Assembly (NCBI RefSeq): GCF_003797835.1
Contig: NZ_RKMF01000011.1
Coordinates: forward strand, 62,001 to 126,000
DNA from: Kocuria soli
Lineage (GTDB): Bacteria > Actinomycetota > Actinomycetes > Actinomycetales > Micrococcaceae
Direction: 5' to 3'
Length of the DNA stretch: 64,000 nucleotides
How positions within the stretch are numbered: the stretch's first letter is position 1; the number at the start of each line of letters is the position of its first letter. The notes beneath the pieces were generated by a model. It ran no database searches and was not told where the DNA came from. It was given only the letters and a program-made list of their open reading frames with translations. Shown here one piece after another: positions 8,016 to 15,979 of this stretch. A program made the translations under genes and the position numbers.

Positions 8016-9404
8016 GTGCTCTTTTCTCTGGTCGCCTCACACCGCGATGTCGATCTCACAACCGTTGCCCGTCTGGCGGACGGTGCGTTCGGCCTGCCCT
8101 CGGACATGGTCAACTCAGGTGCCCTGACCGGCGCTGTCGCACTGTCGACCTGCAACCGACTCGAGCTCTACGGCGAACTCGACGCTGACGCCGGTGACCC
8201 CCGGGTGGTCGCGCAGTCGCGCGATCAGTTGGTGGAGCTGCTGGCCCAGCGCGCGGGATTCGACCCCGGTGACGTCGCCTCCGGCGTGCGCCTGCTGGTC
8301 GACGACGACGCCGCCCGTCACCTCTTCACCGTGGTCTCGGGACTGGAGTCCGCGGTCGTGGGTGAACGGGAAATCACCGGACAAGTGCGGCGCGCCCTGA
8401 CCGAAGCGCAGCGCTCCGGTACCGCCTCGGGAGAACTCGTGCGACTGTTCGAAGCGGCGGCACAGACCGCGCGGGAAGTCGGCACGCACACCAGCCTGGG
8501 TGAGCGCGGGCGCTCGATCGTCTCCGTCGCCCTCGACCTTGCCGACGACGTCACGGCCGGACAGTGGCCCCAGCGCCGCGCCCTGGTCTTCGGCACGGGT
8601 GCCTACGCGGGCGCCACAATGGCGGCCCTGCGCGACCGCGGCTGCGCGGACATCGAGGTCTACTCCGCCTCGGGCCGGGCCGAGCAGTTCACGGCCAACC
8701 GCGGCGGAACCCCGGTGGATGGCGACGGCCTGCAGGACGCCCTCCTACGTTGCGACGTCGTGATCGGCTGCTCGGGTGGTTCAGAACCCATGTCGGTCGA
8801 GGAGATCCCGCTCGGACCGCTGACCGTGGTGGATCTTGCCCTGTCCCGGGACTTCGACCCCGCCGTCGCCGATCTGCCCGAGGTCGAACTGATCACCTTG
8901 GAGTCCGTCAAGCTCGCCGCCCCGGAGGAGACCGACGAATCCGTGGCCGCGGCGGAACAGATCGTGGACCAGGCCACCCAGCGGTTCCGGCAGCGCCGCG
9001 AAGGGCGGGACATGAGCACCGCGATCGTGGCACTTCGGCAGTACACGATGGGTGTGCTCGACCGGGAACTCGAGAAGATCCGGCAACAGCACGGGTGCAC
9101 CGCGGCACACGAGGAAGTGGAGTTCGCCATGCGCCGCATGGTGAAGTCCCTGCTCCACGAGCCCACGGTGCGTGCCCGCAAACTCGCCCAGGAAGGCCGC
9201 GCCGAGGACTACCTGGCAGGGTTGGAGGCACTCTTCGGCATCGAGGTCCCGGAGCCCGAGGCCAAGCACGCGAGCGACGCCTCCGAGCCCACGTCTGCGG
9301 ATCCCGCCGCCCACGAACGGGGCACCGAACAGGTGCGCGGTCACCGCGACACAACCACCAACTCCGAGCCGCGACTTCGTTCCGTGCCGCGCGCGGCGGG
9401 GTGA
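8013..9404 (+). CDS. hemA: Glutamyl-tRNA reductase
   Basis: This first committed enzyme of C5-pathway heme synthesis reduces glutamyl-tRNA to glutamate-1-semialdehyde with NADPH. The catalytic Cys is C47 in 'ALSTCNRLELYGEL'. 'ESAVVGEREITGQVRRAL' and 'GRSIVSVAL' mark the catalytic domain, and 'LVFGTGAYAGATMAALRDRG' the NADPH domain. The helical dimerisation region ends near residue 410, followed by a ~50-residue variable tail. GTG 8013 gives the typical N-terminus 'VVLFSLVASHRDVDL'; GTG 8016 is possible, and the longer upstream open frame is unconserved. It is divergent from the other heme genes and followed 19 nt later by a TetR gene. hemL is not seen and may lie beyond the left edge. Confidence 0.96.
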   Translation: MVLFSLVASHRDVDLTTVARLADGAFGLPSDMVNSGALTGAVALSTCNRLELYGELDADAGDPRVVAQSRDQLVELLAQRAGFDPGDVASGVRLLVDDDAARHLFTVVSGLESAVVGEREITGQVRRALTEAQRSGTASGELVRLFEAAAQTAREVGTHTSLGERGRSIVSVALDLADDVTAGQWPQRRALVFGTGAYAGATMAALRDRGCADIEVYSASGRAEQFTANRGGTPVDGDGLQDALLRCDVVIGCSGGSEPMSVEEIPLGPLTVVDLALSRDFDPAVADLPEVELITLESVKLAAPEETDESVAAAEQIVDQATQRFRQRREGRDMSTAIVALRQYTMGVLDRELEKIRQQHGCTAAHEEVEFAMRRMVKSLLHEPTVRARKLAQEGRAEDYLAGLEALFGIEVPEPEAKHASDASEPTSADPAAHERGTEQVRGHRDTTTNSEPRLRSVPRAAG

Positions 9405-9423
9405 CCCGGCGGCAGGAGCCACC

Positions 9424-10038
9424 ATGTCAGAACAACGCCCGCGCTCACCGAGGATGCCGCGAGCCCAGAGGCGTGCACAGCTCCTGGCTGTCGCGCTCGA
9501 GGCTTTCTCCCTGCACGGGTACCACAAGGCTTCCATGGACGACATCGCGGAAGCGGCCGGGGTCTCGAAACCCGTGCTCTACCAGCACTTCCCCGGAAAG
9601 CGGGAGTTGTACCTGGCCCTGGTGGACGACAACCTGGAAGGGCTGGCCGCCCGGCTGATCGAGGCCCTGCGTTCGAGCCCCGTGAACCGCACGCGCGTGG
9701 AGTCCATGCTGTCCGTGTACTTCGACTTCGTGGCCGACCAGCCCCAGGCCTACCGGCTGATCTTCGAAAGCGACCTGCTCGCCGATCCGGAGATCCGCAC
9801 CCGGTTTGAAAACTTCCACGTGGGGGTGGCCGAGGCCATCGGATCGGTGCTCGGTCCGAACGCGGGTCTGAGTCAGGGACACGCCGTGATGCTCTCCCGT
9901 TCCCTGACCGCAATGGCAGAGGCCGGTGCCTCCTACTGGGCGCATCACGCCGAGGTCGGCGATCGCGCCGAGGCCGAACGGCAGGTCTTTCGTTTAGCCT
10001 GGGGCGGAATCAGCATCATCGACGAGGACTGGACCTGA
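9424..10038 (+). CDS. TetR-family transcriptional regulator
   Basis: The 204-residue repressor has a textbook helix-turn-helix near residues 12-58: 'MDDIAEAAGVSKPVLYQHF' followed by 'PGKRELYLALVDDNL'. The C-terminal part is an all-helical ligand-binding/dimer region. The ATG at 9424 has AGGAG 7 nt upstream. It sits 19 nt after hemA, so it may be co-transcribed, and it precedes DUF3107 and a DEAD-box helicase, an order I recall from other actinobacteria including mycobacteria. Its ligand and targets cannot be told from the sequence. The conserved neighbourhood argues for a housekeeping role rather than a dedicated heme regulator. Confidence 0.9.
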   Translation: MSEQRPRSPRMPRAQRRAQLLAVALEAFSLHGYHKASMDDIAEAAGVSKPVLYQHFPGKRELYLALVDDNLEGLAARLIEALRSSPVNRTRVESMLSVYFDFVADQPQAYRLIFESDLLADPEIRTRFENFHVGVAEAIGSVLGPNAGLSQGHAVMLSRSLTAMAEAGASYWAHHAEVGDRAEAERQVFRLAWGGISIIDEDWT

Positions 10039-10107
10039 CCGGTTCCTAGAATGGCTCGCGGATCGGCCTTGCAGCCGGACGAGTCAAACCCAGCCGCAGG
10101 AGGCACC

Positions 10108-10344
10108 GTGGAGATCAAGATCGGTATCCAGAACGTCGGCCGCGAAGTCGTCGTCGACTCCCCGTTGAGCGCGGGAGAGGCCCAGGAACTGGTCAACAAG
10201 GCCCTGTCCGAGGGATCGGTCCTGTCACTGACCGATGCCAAGGATCACACCACCATCATCCCGACCGCGGGCATCGCCTACGTCGAAATCGGCTCCGAAG
10301 CCCGTCGCAAGGTCGGATTCATGCCGGGCGTCTCCAACGCCTGA
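10108..10344 (+). CDS. DUF3107 family protein
   Basis: This 78-residue protein is of unknown function and conserved in actinobacteria next to the TetR gene. It reads 'EIKIGIQNVGREVVVDS' and ends with 'GIAYVEIGSEARRKVGFM', an alternating pattern suggesting a small beta-rich fold. The GTG at 10108 has a near-perfect AGGAGG 4 nt upstream. The open frame extends upstream to 10051, but that part is unconserved. A TAGAAT box at about 10047-10052 could serve as its promoter, giving a ~50-nt leader. Confidence 0.88.
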   Translation: MEIKIGIQNVGREVVVDSPLSAGEAQELVNKALSEGSVLSLTDAKDHTTIIPTAGIAYVEIGSEARRKVGFMPGVSNA

Positions 10345-10358
10345 CCTCGACCAACCGG

Positions 10359-10566
10359 TAGAGTGGTTGCGCACTGGATGACCGGTCGTCGACGAGATCA
10401 AGTCACAACCACGTGGCGGAGGCACCGTCTTCGCCGCACCCACCGCGATCGGCTTCCCCACTGCGCGCATGCGTCCGCTTCCCGCGGGCCCTGATTCCCG
10501 CGGTCGGACGTGATCAACGTTTCCGGCCCCGCGCGCACCCGATCGACGGACAAGGACCATTCCACC
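10359..10566 (+). promoter_or_regulatory. Long, structured 5' leader of the DEAD-box helicase gene with -10 box
   Basis: TAGAGT at 10359-10364 is a good -10 box, about 200 nt before the helicase start. The leader can fold: TGGTTG (10364-10369) pairs with CAACCA (10406-10411), enclosing the palindrome TCGTCGACGA, and further GC-rich pairings follow near 10485-10505. No riboswitch class is recognised. Long leaders are common on cold-inducible helicase genes, so an RNA-level control is plausible but inferred. Confidence 0.4.
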
Positions 10567-12378
10567 GTGACCGAGAACCTATCGGCAGAGACCACCGAGC
10601 CCACAGCACCCGCTGACATCGCTGGGACCCCAGAGTCTCCCGAGGCCGCTGAAACCGCTGCGACGATCGAAGAGGTCGCCGAGGCCTCCGTGGATGCGAA
10701 CGAGAAGACGGTCGCCGAGGCGCCCAAGTCCTTCGCGGACTTCGGGGTCCGCCAGGACATCGTCGACGCTCTGGCGGCCGAAGGCATCACTTCCCCGTTC
10801 CCCATCCAGGCCATGACCCTCCCGGTGGCTCTCACCGGGCAGGACATCATCGGCCAGGCCAAGACCGGAACCGGCAAGACCCTGGGCTTCGGTATCCCCG
10901 TGATCCAGCGCGTCGTGGGACGCGACGACGAGGGCTGGGATGACCTCAAGAACGCCGGAGCCCCACAGGCACTCATCATCGTCCCCACGCGTGAACTGGC
11001 CGTCCAGGTGGGTTCCGACCTGGCCACCGCGGCCAAGACCCGCAACGCGCGCGTACTGACCATCTACGGCGGCCGCGCCTATGAGCCCCAGATCGAAGCC
11101 CTCGAGAAGGGCGCGGAGATCGTGGTCGGCACCCCGGGTCGCCTGATCGACCTGAACCGTCAGCACCACCTTGACCTCTCCCAGGTCAAAGCCGTGGTCC
11201 TGGACGAGGCGGACGAGATGCTGGACCTGGGCTTCCTGCCCGATGTGGAGAAGATCCTCTCGACGGTCCCCCGAGTACGCCACACCATGCTGTTCTCCGC
11301 GACCATGCCCGGCCCCGTCGTCGCCATGGCCCGCCGCTACATGTCCAAGCCCATGCACATCCGCGCCGCGGCCCCGGACGAAGGCACGACCAAGGCGGAC
11401 ATCCGCCAGGTCATCTACCGCGCCCACCACCTGGACAAGGACGAGGTGGTGTCCCGGATCCTGCAGGCCGAGGGCCGCGGGAAGACCATCATCTTCACCC
11501 GCACCAAACGCACCGCCGCGAAAGTGGCCGACGAACTGTCCAAGCGCGGTTTTGCCGCCGCTCCCCTGCACGGCGACCTCGGCCAGGGCGCGCGCGAACA
11601 GGCGCTGCGGGCCTTCCGCAACAACAAGGTGGACGTGCTGGTCGCCACGGACGTCGCGGCCCGCGGCATCGACGTCGACGATGTCACGCACGTGATCAAC
11701 TACCAGTGCCCCGAGGACGAGAAGACGTTCCTCCACCGAACGGGCCGTACGGGCCGTGCCGGGAACAAGGGCACCGCCGTCACGTTCGTGGACTGGGACG
11801 ACGTCCCGCGGTGGCGCCTGATCGACAAGGCCCTGGAGCTCGGGGTACAGGAGCCGCGCGAGACGTACTCCTCCTCCGCGCACCTCTACACCGACCTGGG
11901 GATCCCCGAAGGCACGAAGGGCCGTCTGCCCAAGAGCAAGCGCACTCACGCGGGTCTGGCCGCCGAAGAGCTCGAGGACCTGGGAGGGCCGGACAAGTCC
12001 GCCCGTCAGGGTTCGGAGAACGGGCGCGGTGGCCGCAGCGGACGTGGCGGTCGCTCCTCGGATCGCGACGGCGAACGCTCCGGACGCGGTTCCGACCGGC
12101 AGCGTCGTCGTTCGGGCGGCCGCGGCGGCAACCGCGCCCACCACGGCGCACAGCGCTCGGGTGACACTGCTCCCGACGGCGCCGAGCGCGACGGTCGTCC
12201 GCACGATCACGAACGCAAGAGCGGATCGGGCAACGGGGACTCCGGTCAGGGCCACGACCGTTCCGGGGCGCAGGGCTCGGGCGAAGGCCAGGCCAAGCGG
12301 CGGCGCCGTCGGCGGCGGACCACGAACGGGCAGGGCTCGGGGCAGAACCAGCGCACCACCGAAGGCGGCGAGGGCTAA
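10567..12378 (+). CDS. DEAD-box ATP-dependent RNA helicase (RhlE/CsdA-like)
   Basis: The protein unwinds RNA duplexes, probably in ribosome assembly, decay or cold adaptation. All superfamily-2 motifs appear in order: Q-motif region 'FPIQAMTLPVALTGQD', Walker A 'AKTGTGKT', 'PTREL', 'GTPGRL', DEAD, SAT, then the second RecA domain with 'TDVAARGIDVDDV' and 'HRTGRTGRAG'. The last ~140 residues are a disordered Arg/Gly/Ser-rich tail with RGG-like repeats ('GRGGRSGRGGRSSDRDGE') and a basic cluster, typical of RNA-binding tails. The GTG at 10567 has AAGGA 10 nt upstream; a GTG at 10510 lacks a good ribosome site. Its 3' end meets a perfect terminator shared with the convergent PHP gene. Confidence 0.94.
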   Translation: MTENLSAETTEPTAPADIAGTPESPEAAETAATIEEVAEASVDANEKTVAEAPKSFADFGVRQDIVDALAAEGITSPFPIQAMTLPVALTGQDIIGQAKTGTGKTLGFGIPVIQRVVGRDDEGWDDLKNAGAPQALIIVPTRELAVQVGSDLATAAKTRNARVLTIYGGRAYEPQIEALEKGAEIVVGTPGRLIDLNRQHHLDLSQVKAVVLDEADEMLDLGFLPDVEKILSTVPRVRHTMLFSATMPGPVVAMARRYMSKPMHIRAAAPDEGTTKADIRQVIYRAHHLDKDEVVSRILQAEGRGKTIIFTRTKRTAAKVADELSKRGFAAAPLHGDLGQGAREQALRAFRNNKVDVLVATDVAARGIDVDDVTHVINYQCPEDEKTFLHRTGRTGRAGNKGTAVTFVDWDDVPRWRLIDKALELGVQEPRETYSSSAHLYTDLGIPEGTKGRLPKSKRTHAGLAAEELEDLGGPDKSARQGSENGRGGRSGRGGRSSDRDGERSGRGSDRQRRRSGGRGGNRAHHGAQRSGDTAPDGAERDGRPHDHERKSGSGNGDSGQGHDRSGAQGSGEGQAKRRRRRRRTTNGQGSGQNQRTTEGGEG

Positions 12379-12388
12379 CCCGACAGCC

Positions 12389-12442
12389 ACGGAAAGGGCC
12401 GGTGCCCCGAGACCTCGGTCTCGGGGCACCGGCCCTTTCCGT
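12389..12442. terminator. Bidirectional intrinsic terminator, 26-bp perfect inverted repeat
   Basis: The arms 12389-12414 and 12417-12442 are exact reverse complements separated by 2 nt. They lie 10 nt after the helicase stop and 6 nt from the convergent PHP gene's stop. There is no long T-run, but a 26-bp GC-rich stem should stop both transcripts. Confidence 0.85.
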
Positions 12443-12448
12443 TCGCGA

Positions 12449-13297
12449 CTACCGGAGCACGGGGGTGGCTCCCCCCGCCTCGGACTCGATCCGACGCAGC
12501 GAATGGATCGAGGTGAGGTTTTCGCCGAGTTGGTTCGGTTTGCCCGCTCCGTGGTAGTCGGAGGAGCCGGTGACGATCAGGTCGTGCTGTGCCGCGAGCT
12601 CGGACAGCTGTGCGCGGCCGGCCTCCGAGTTGTCCCGGTGGGCGATCTCAAGCCCCGCCAGGCCCGCGTCGATCATGGCCTTGAGGACCTCCGTCCCGAC
12701 CACCCGCCCGCGAACGGCCGCCATGGGATGCGCCATCACCGGCACGCCTCCGGCCGCGCGGACCAACCGGACCGCCGTCACGGGGTCGGGCGCGTAGTGG
12801 CGCACGTAGTAGCCGGAGCGGGGGTGCAGGATCGTGTCGAAGGCCTCCGTCCGGTCGGCCACCACACCGGCCGTCACCAGGGTGTCGGCAAGGTGCGGAC
12901 GCCCCACGGTCGCACCGTCCGCCACGTGCTCCTGGACCATCTCCCACGTGATCGGATGGTCCTGCCCGATGAGTTCGGTCATCCGCCGGGCCCGGGTGAG
13001 CCGTGAGGTCCGGGCCCGTTCCATGACCTCGTTGAGCCCCTCGTGGTCGGGGTCCTGGAGGTAGGACAGCAGGTGCACGGAGATCCCGGTCTCGGTCTGG
13101 CAAGACACCTCCGTGCCACGGACCAGAGCGATGCCGTGCCGTTCAGCGGCCTCCGCCGCCTCCGGCCACCCCACCGTCGTGTCGTGGTCGGTCAGCGCCA
13201 CGACGTCTAGGCCGGCCTCCGCCGCGCACCGGATGACGTCGGCCGGCGGTTGCGTGCCGTCGGAAGCGGTGGAATGAGTGTGGAGGTCGATCTGCAT
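12449..13297 (-). CDS. PHP-domain metal-dependent phosphoesterase (TrpH/YciV-like)
   Basis: This 282-residue PHP protein starts with the metal-binding motif 'IDLHTHSTASDG'. It also has 'ALTDHDT' (about 45-51), 'GRPHLADTLV', 'PVMAHP' and the C-terminal 'GSSDYHG'. The family includes 3',5'-nucleoside bisphosphate phosphatases and 5'-3' RNA exonucleases (RNase AM type), so a role in nucleotide or RNA turnover is likely; the substrate is not determined here. ATG 13297 begins exactly at the conserved core, and a longer frame to 13396 adds only Arg-rich non-conserved sequence. It is convergent with the helicase and divergent from the aminopeptidase. Confidence 0.9.
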   Translation of the reverse strand: MQIDLHTHSTASDGTQPPADVIRCAAEAGLDVVALTDHDTTVGWPEAAEAAERHGIALVRGTEVSCQTETGISVHLLSYLQDPDHEGLNEVMERARTSRLTRARRMTELIGQDHPITWEMVQEHVADGATVGRPHLADTLVTAGVVADRTEAFDTILHPRSGYYVRHYAPDPVTAVRLVRAAGGVPVMAHPMAAVRGRVVGTEVLKAMIDAGLAGLEIAHRDNSEAGRAQLSELAAQHDLIVTGSSDYHGAGKPNQLGENLTSIHSLRRIESEAGGATPVLR

Positions 13298-13438
13298 GCC
13301 CTCAATCCTGGCACGTGCCCTCGCTCCTCGGTGCTGACGATCGCCACCGTGCCGTCCGGGTGGTGAGGTCAACAGTGACACCATGGACCGAGACACCGAA
13401 TCTGCAACGGGCCCGGACGGGGCCCGGAATGGAGCGAC

Positions 13439-15058
13439 ATGACGAGCACCTCCGAGAACACCTCTGAGAACGCCGCTGAGCAGACCTCCGAAAACGCCCG
13501 GCCGACGGCACCCTCGGGCGAAACCGAGGAGAACGCCACCGATCAGTCCTTCGCGGACCGCGGCGAGAACCGCACGCGCTCCCCGCAGTCCAAGGCCTTC
13601 CAGCAGTTCATGGCCTCACAGTGGGCGGAACCGCAGGACGCGGAGCTTCCCCGGGAGGCGGTGGCCGATCACGCGGCGCGTCGTCGTCGTCGGGTCTCTG
13701 AGAGCTTCCCCGGTGAGCGGATCGTGGTTCCCGCGGGGGCGCCCAAGGTGCGCTCCAACGACACGGACTACCGGTTCCGGCCCCATTCGGCCTTCGCCCA
13801 CCTCACCGGTCTGGGGGTGGACCACGAACCGAGCGCCGTGCTGGTCCTGGAACCCACGGACGACGGTCAGGGCGACGACGGCTCGAGCCACACCGCGACG
13901 CTCTACTTCCACCCCATGGCCGGGCGGGACACCCAGGAGTTCTACGCGGACTCACGCAACGGGCAGTTCTGGGTAGGAGACCGCCCCACCCTGCGTGAGA
14001 TCTCCTCCGCCTACGGGCTCCGCACCGCCGACCTGTCCCAGCTCGAACCCGCCTTGACCAAGAACGTCGGTGACCCCGCGCAGGGTGGGGTCCGGGTACG
14101 GGCGCTCAAGACCCACGACGCGCGGGTGGATCAGCTGGTGGATTCCAGTCGCCTCGACGCAGACCTGGATCTGGAGGCGGCCGACCGGGAGGACAGCGCG
14201 TTGGTGGAGGCACTCTCCGAGCTGCGGCTGGTCAAGGACGAGCACGAGGTCGGCCAGCTGCGGGAGTCCGTGGCCATGACCATCCGCGGTTTCGAGGACG
14301 TGGTCCGTTCCCTGGGTGCCGCGACGGGCCGACCGCGCGGCGAGCGCGTGGTCGAAGGCGCGTTCTTCGCCCGAGCCCGTTCCGAGGGCAACGACCTGGG
14401 GTACGACACCATCGCCGCTTCCGGCAACAACGCCACCGTGCTGCACTGGATCCGCAACACCGGTGTGGTCACGGAGGGGGACCTGATCCTGGTGGACGCC
14501 GGGGTCGAGGCCGAGTCCCTGTACACGGCGGACATCACCCGCACCCTCCCCGTCAACGGCATCTACTCCCCTGTGCAGCGGAAGATCTACCAGGCCGTGC
14601 TGGACGCCGCCGACAGGGCCTTCGAGGTGGCCGTACCGGGCAATCGGTTCCGTGACGTCCACGACGCCGCCATGGAGGTCCTTGCCACGCGCCTCGAGGA
14701 ATGGGGACTGCTGCCCGTGTCCGCCGAGGTGTCACTGTCCGTCGAGGGTCAGCACCACCGTCGCTGGATGCCGCACGGCACCAGCCACCACCTGGGGCTG
14801 GACGTCCACGACTGCGCGCAGGCGCGGCGGGAGATGTACCAGGACGCGGTGATCGAACCCGGCATGGTGTTCACGATCGAGCCCGGCCTGTACTTCAAAG
14901 ACGAGGACTTGGCCGTCCCGGCCGAGTACCGGGGCATCGGTGTCAGGATCGAGGACGACGTCCTGATCACCGAGGACGGCAACGAGAACCTGTCCGCCGC
15001 ACTGCCCAGGGACCCGGACGAGGTCGAGGCCTGGATGGCGGGTCTCACGCAGGGCTGA
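13439..15058 (+). CDS. pepP: M24B metallopeptidase, Xaa-Pro aminopeptidase (PepP-like)
   Basis: The enzyme removes an N-terminal residue preceding proline, using two metal ions. After an acidic Ser/Glu/Thr-rich N-terminus (~60 residues) comes an aminopeptidase-P N-terminal domain (~70-230), then the pita-bread catalytic domain. The metal ligands fit 'VDAGVEAESLYTADITRT' (two Asp), 'HGTSHHLGLDVHD' (His), 'FTIEPGLYF' (Glu) and 'GVRIEDDVLIT' (Glu). It has 539 residues, slightly long because of the N-terminus. ATG 13439 has GGAG 5 nt upstream. It is monocistronic, convergent with the stress-protein gene and in no obvious operon. Confidence 0.94.
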   Translation: MTSTSENTSENAAEQTSENARPTAPSGETEENATDQSFADRGENRTRSPQSKAFQQFMASQWAEPQDAELPREAVADHAARRRRRVSESFPGERIVVPAGAPKVRSNDTDYRFRPHSAFAHLTGLGVDHEPSAVLVLEPTDDGQGDDGSSHTATLYFHPMAGRDTQEFYADSRNGQFWVGDRPTLREISSAYGLRTADLSQLEPALTKNVGDPAQGGVRVRALKTHDARVDQLVDSSRLDADLDLEAADREDSALVEALSELRLVKDEHEVGQLRESVAMTIRGFEDVVRSLGAATGRPRGERVVEGAFFARARSEGNDLGYDTIAASGNNATVLHWIRNTGVVTEGDLILVDAGVEAESLYTADITRTLPVNGIYSPVQRKIYQAVLDAADRAFEVAVPGNRFRDVHDAAMEVLATRLEEWGLLPVSAEVSLSVEGQHHRRWMPHGTSHHLGLDVHDCAQARREMYQDAVIEPGMVFTIEPGLYFKDEDLAVPAEYRGIGVRIEDDVLITEDGNENLSAALPRDPDEVEAWMAGLTQG

Positions 15059-15111
15059 CCCAGGCCGCACCGGCACCGGACTCGAACCTGGCCCAGGACC
15101 GGTCGGCTGCC

Positions 15112-15885
15112 TCACACTTCCCGCGTCGGCTCCCCGTAGGCGTGGTCGCTCGGAGTGTTCTGGGGAGCCGGCTGCGGCGCCGCAGGTTCTTGCGGATCCA
15201 CCCGGACTCCGTAGCGGGGCCGACCGTCCGGCAGGTCCTCCTCGGAGGACGGCACACGCCCCGACGGGTGGACCGCATCCGTGTCCGTTCTGGTTTCCCC
15301 GCCCGTCGACGGCGCCTCGGCGCCGTTGGCGGGCGCCGGTCCAGGAACCGGGGCACGGCCCGGCGCGTTCCGGGCCCCCTGACCGGCACCGCGCAGTCCG
15401 GGCACGTCCAGTCCGGCGACCAGGCCACGCGCCTGGCCGGCCAGGTCTGACTTGACCACCACCTCGTACCGCGATGCCGCAACCGTGGACACGGAGGTGA
15501 AGTCGCGGCGGCCGCGTTGTGCTGCAAAGCCCGCCACTCCCAGGATCACCCAGAAGGCAGCACCCATGAGGACGGTCAGCAGCACCGAGGCTCCCCAGCC
15601 GCTGCCCCCGAACATTGCGAGAATCACACCGAAGAACAGGCCGAACATGGCCCCCTGCAAGGCCGAGGCCAAGGCCACCCGCGGGTACGTCAGACGTCCC
15701 GTGACCCGTTCCACGGAAGTCAGGTCCCGGCCGACGATCGAGACGTGCTGGACGTCGAACTGTTGGTCCGACAGGTGATCCACGACGGTCTGGGCATCCG
15801 CGTACCGCTCGAAGCTGCCGATGGTTTCACCTTCAGGCGGCCCCGACGGGGTCATGGACGATGGGCGTTGTCCGAAGAGACTCAT
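15112..15885 (-). CDS. Membrane protein with general stress protein (YflT/GSP17M-like) N-terminal domain
   Basis: The 257-residue protein begins with a domain resembling heat-induced stress proteins: 'TIGSFERYADAQTVVDHLSD' and 'VQHVSIVGRDLTSVERVTGR' (about 21-65). It is followed by two membrane segments, about 72-92 and 97-118, rich in Gly/Phe/Leu/Val. After a short conserved stretch ('VSTVAASRYEVVVKSD') the last ~110 residues are Pro/Ala/Glu-rich and probably disordered in the cytoplasm. ATG 15885 is the only sensible start. Function is unknown; the fold and neighbours suggest an envelope-associated stress protein. Confidence 0.8.
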   Translation of the reverse strand: MSLFGQRPSSMTPSGPPEGETIGSFERYADAQTVVDHLSDQQFDVQHVSIVGRDLTSVERVTGRLTYPRVALASALQGAMFGLFFGVILAMFGGSGWGASVLLTVLMGAAFWVILGVAGFAAQRGRRDFTSVSTVAASRYEVVVKSDLAGQARGLVAGLDVPGLRGAGQGARNAPGRAPVPGPAPANGAEAPSTGGETRTDTDAVHPSGRVPSSEEDLPDGRPRYGVRVDPQEPAAPQPAPQNTPSDHAYGEPTREV

Positions 15886-15966
15886 GCGTCCATGATTGAC
15901 CCCTCGGCCTACACATGACCAGTGCTACGCGCGGACATCGCGACGGGCTTAACCGCTCACGGCCAT

Positions 15967-15979
15967 TAGGCTGGTGCGG
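15967..15979 (+). promoter_or_regulatory. Candidate leaderless promoter of the MgtE-like gene
   Basis: TAGGCT (15967-15972) ends 6 nt before the GTG at 15979, and no Shine-Dalgarno is visible. This is the spacing expected if transcription begins at the start codon. Confidence 0.5.

Noticed and set aside
10579-12429. A 616-codon minus-strand open frame opposite the DEAD-box helicase
   Set aside because: No domain, and it begins inside the terminator; the plus-strand helicase has all motifs.
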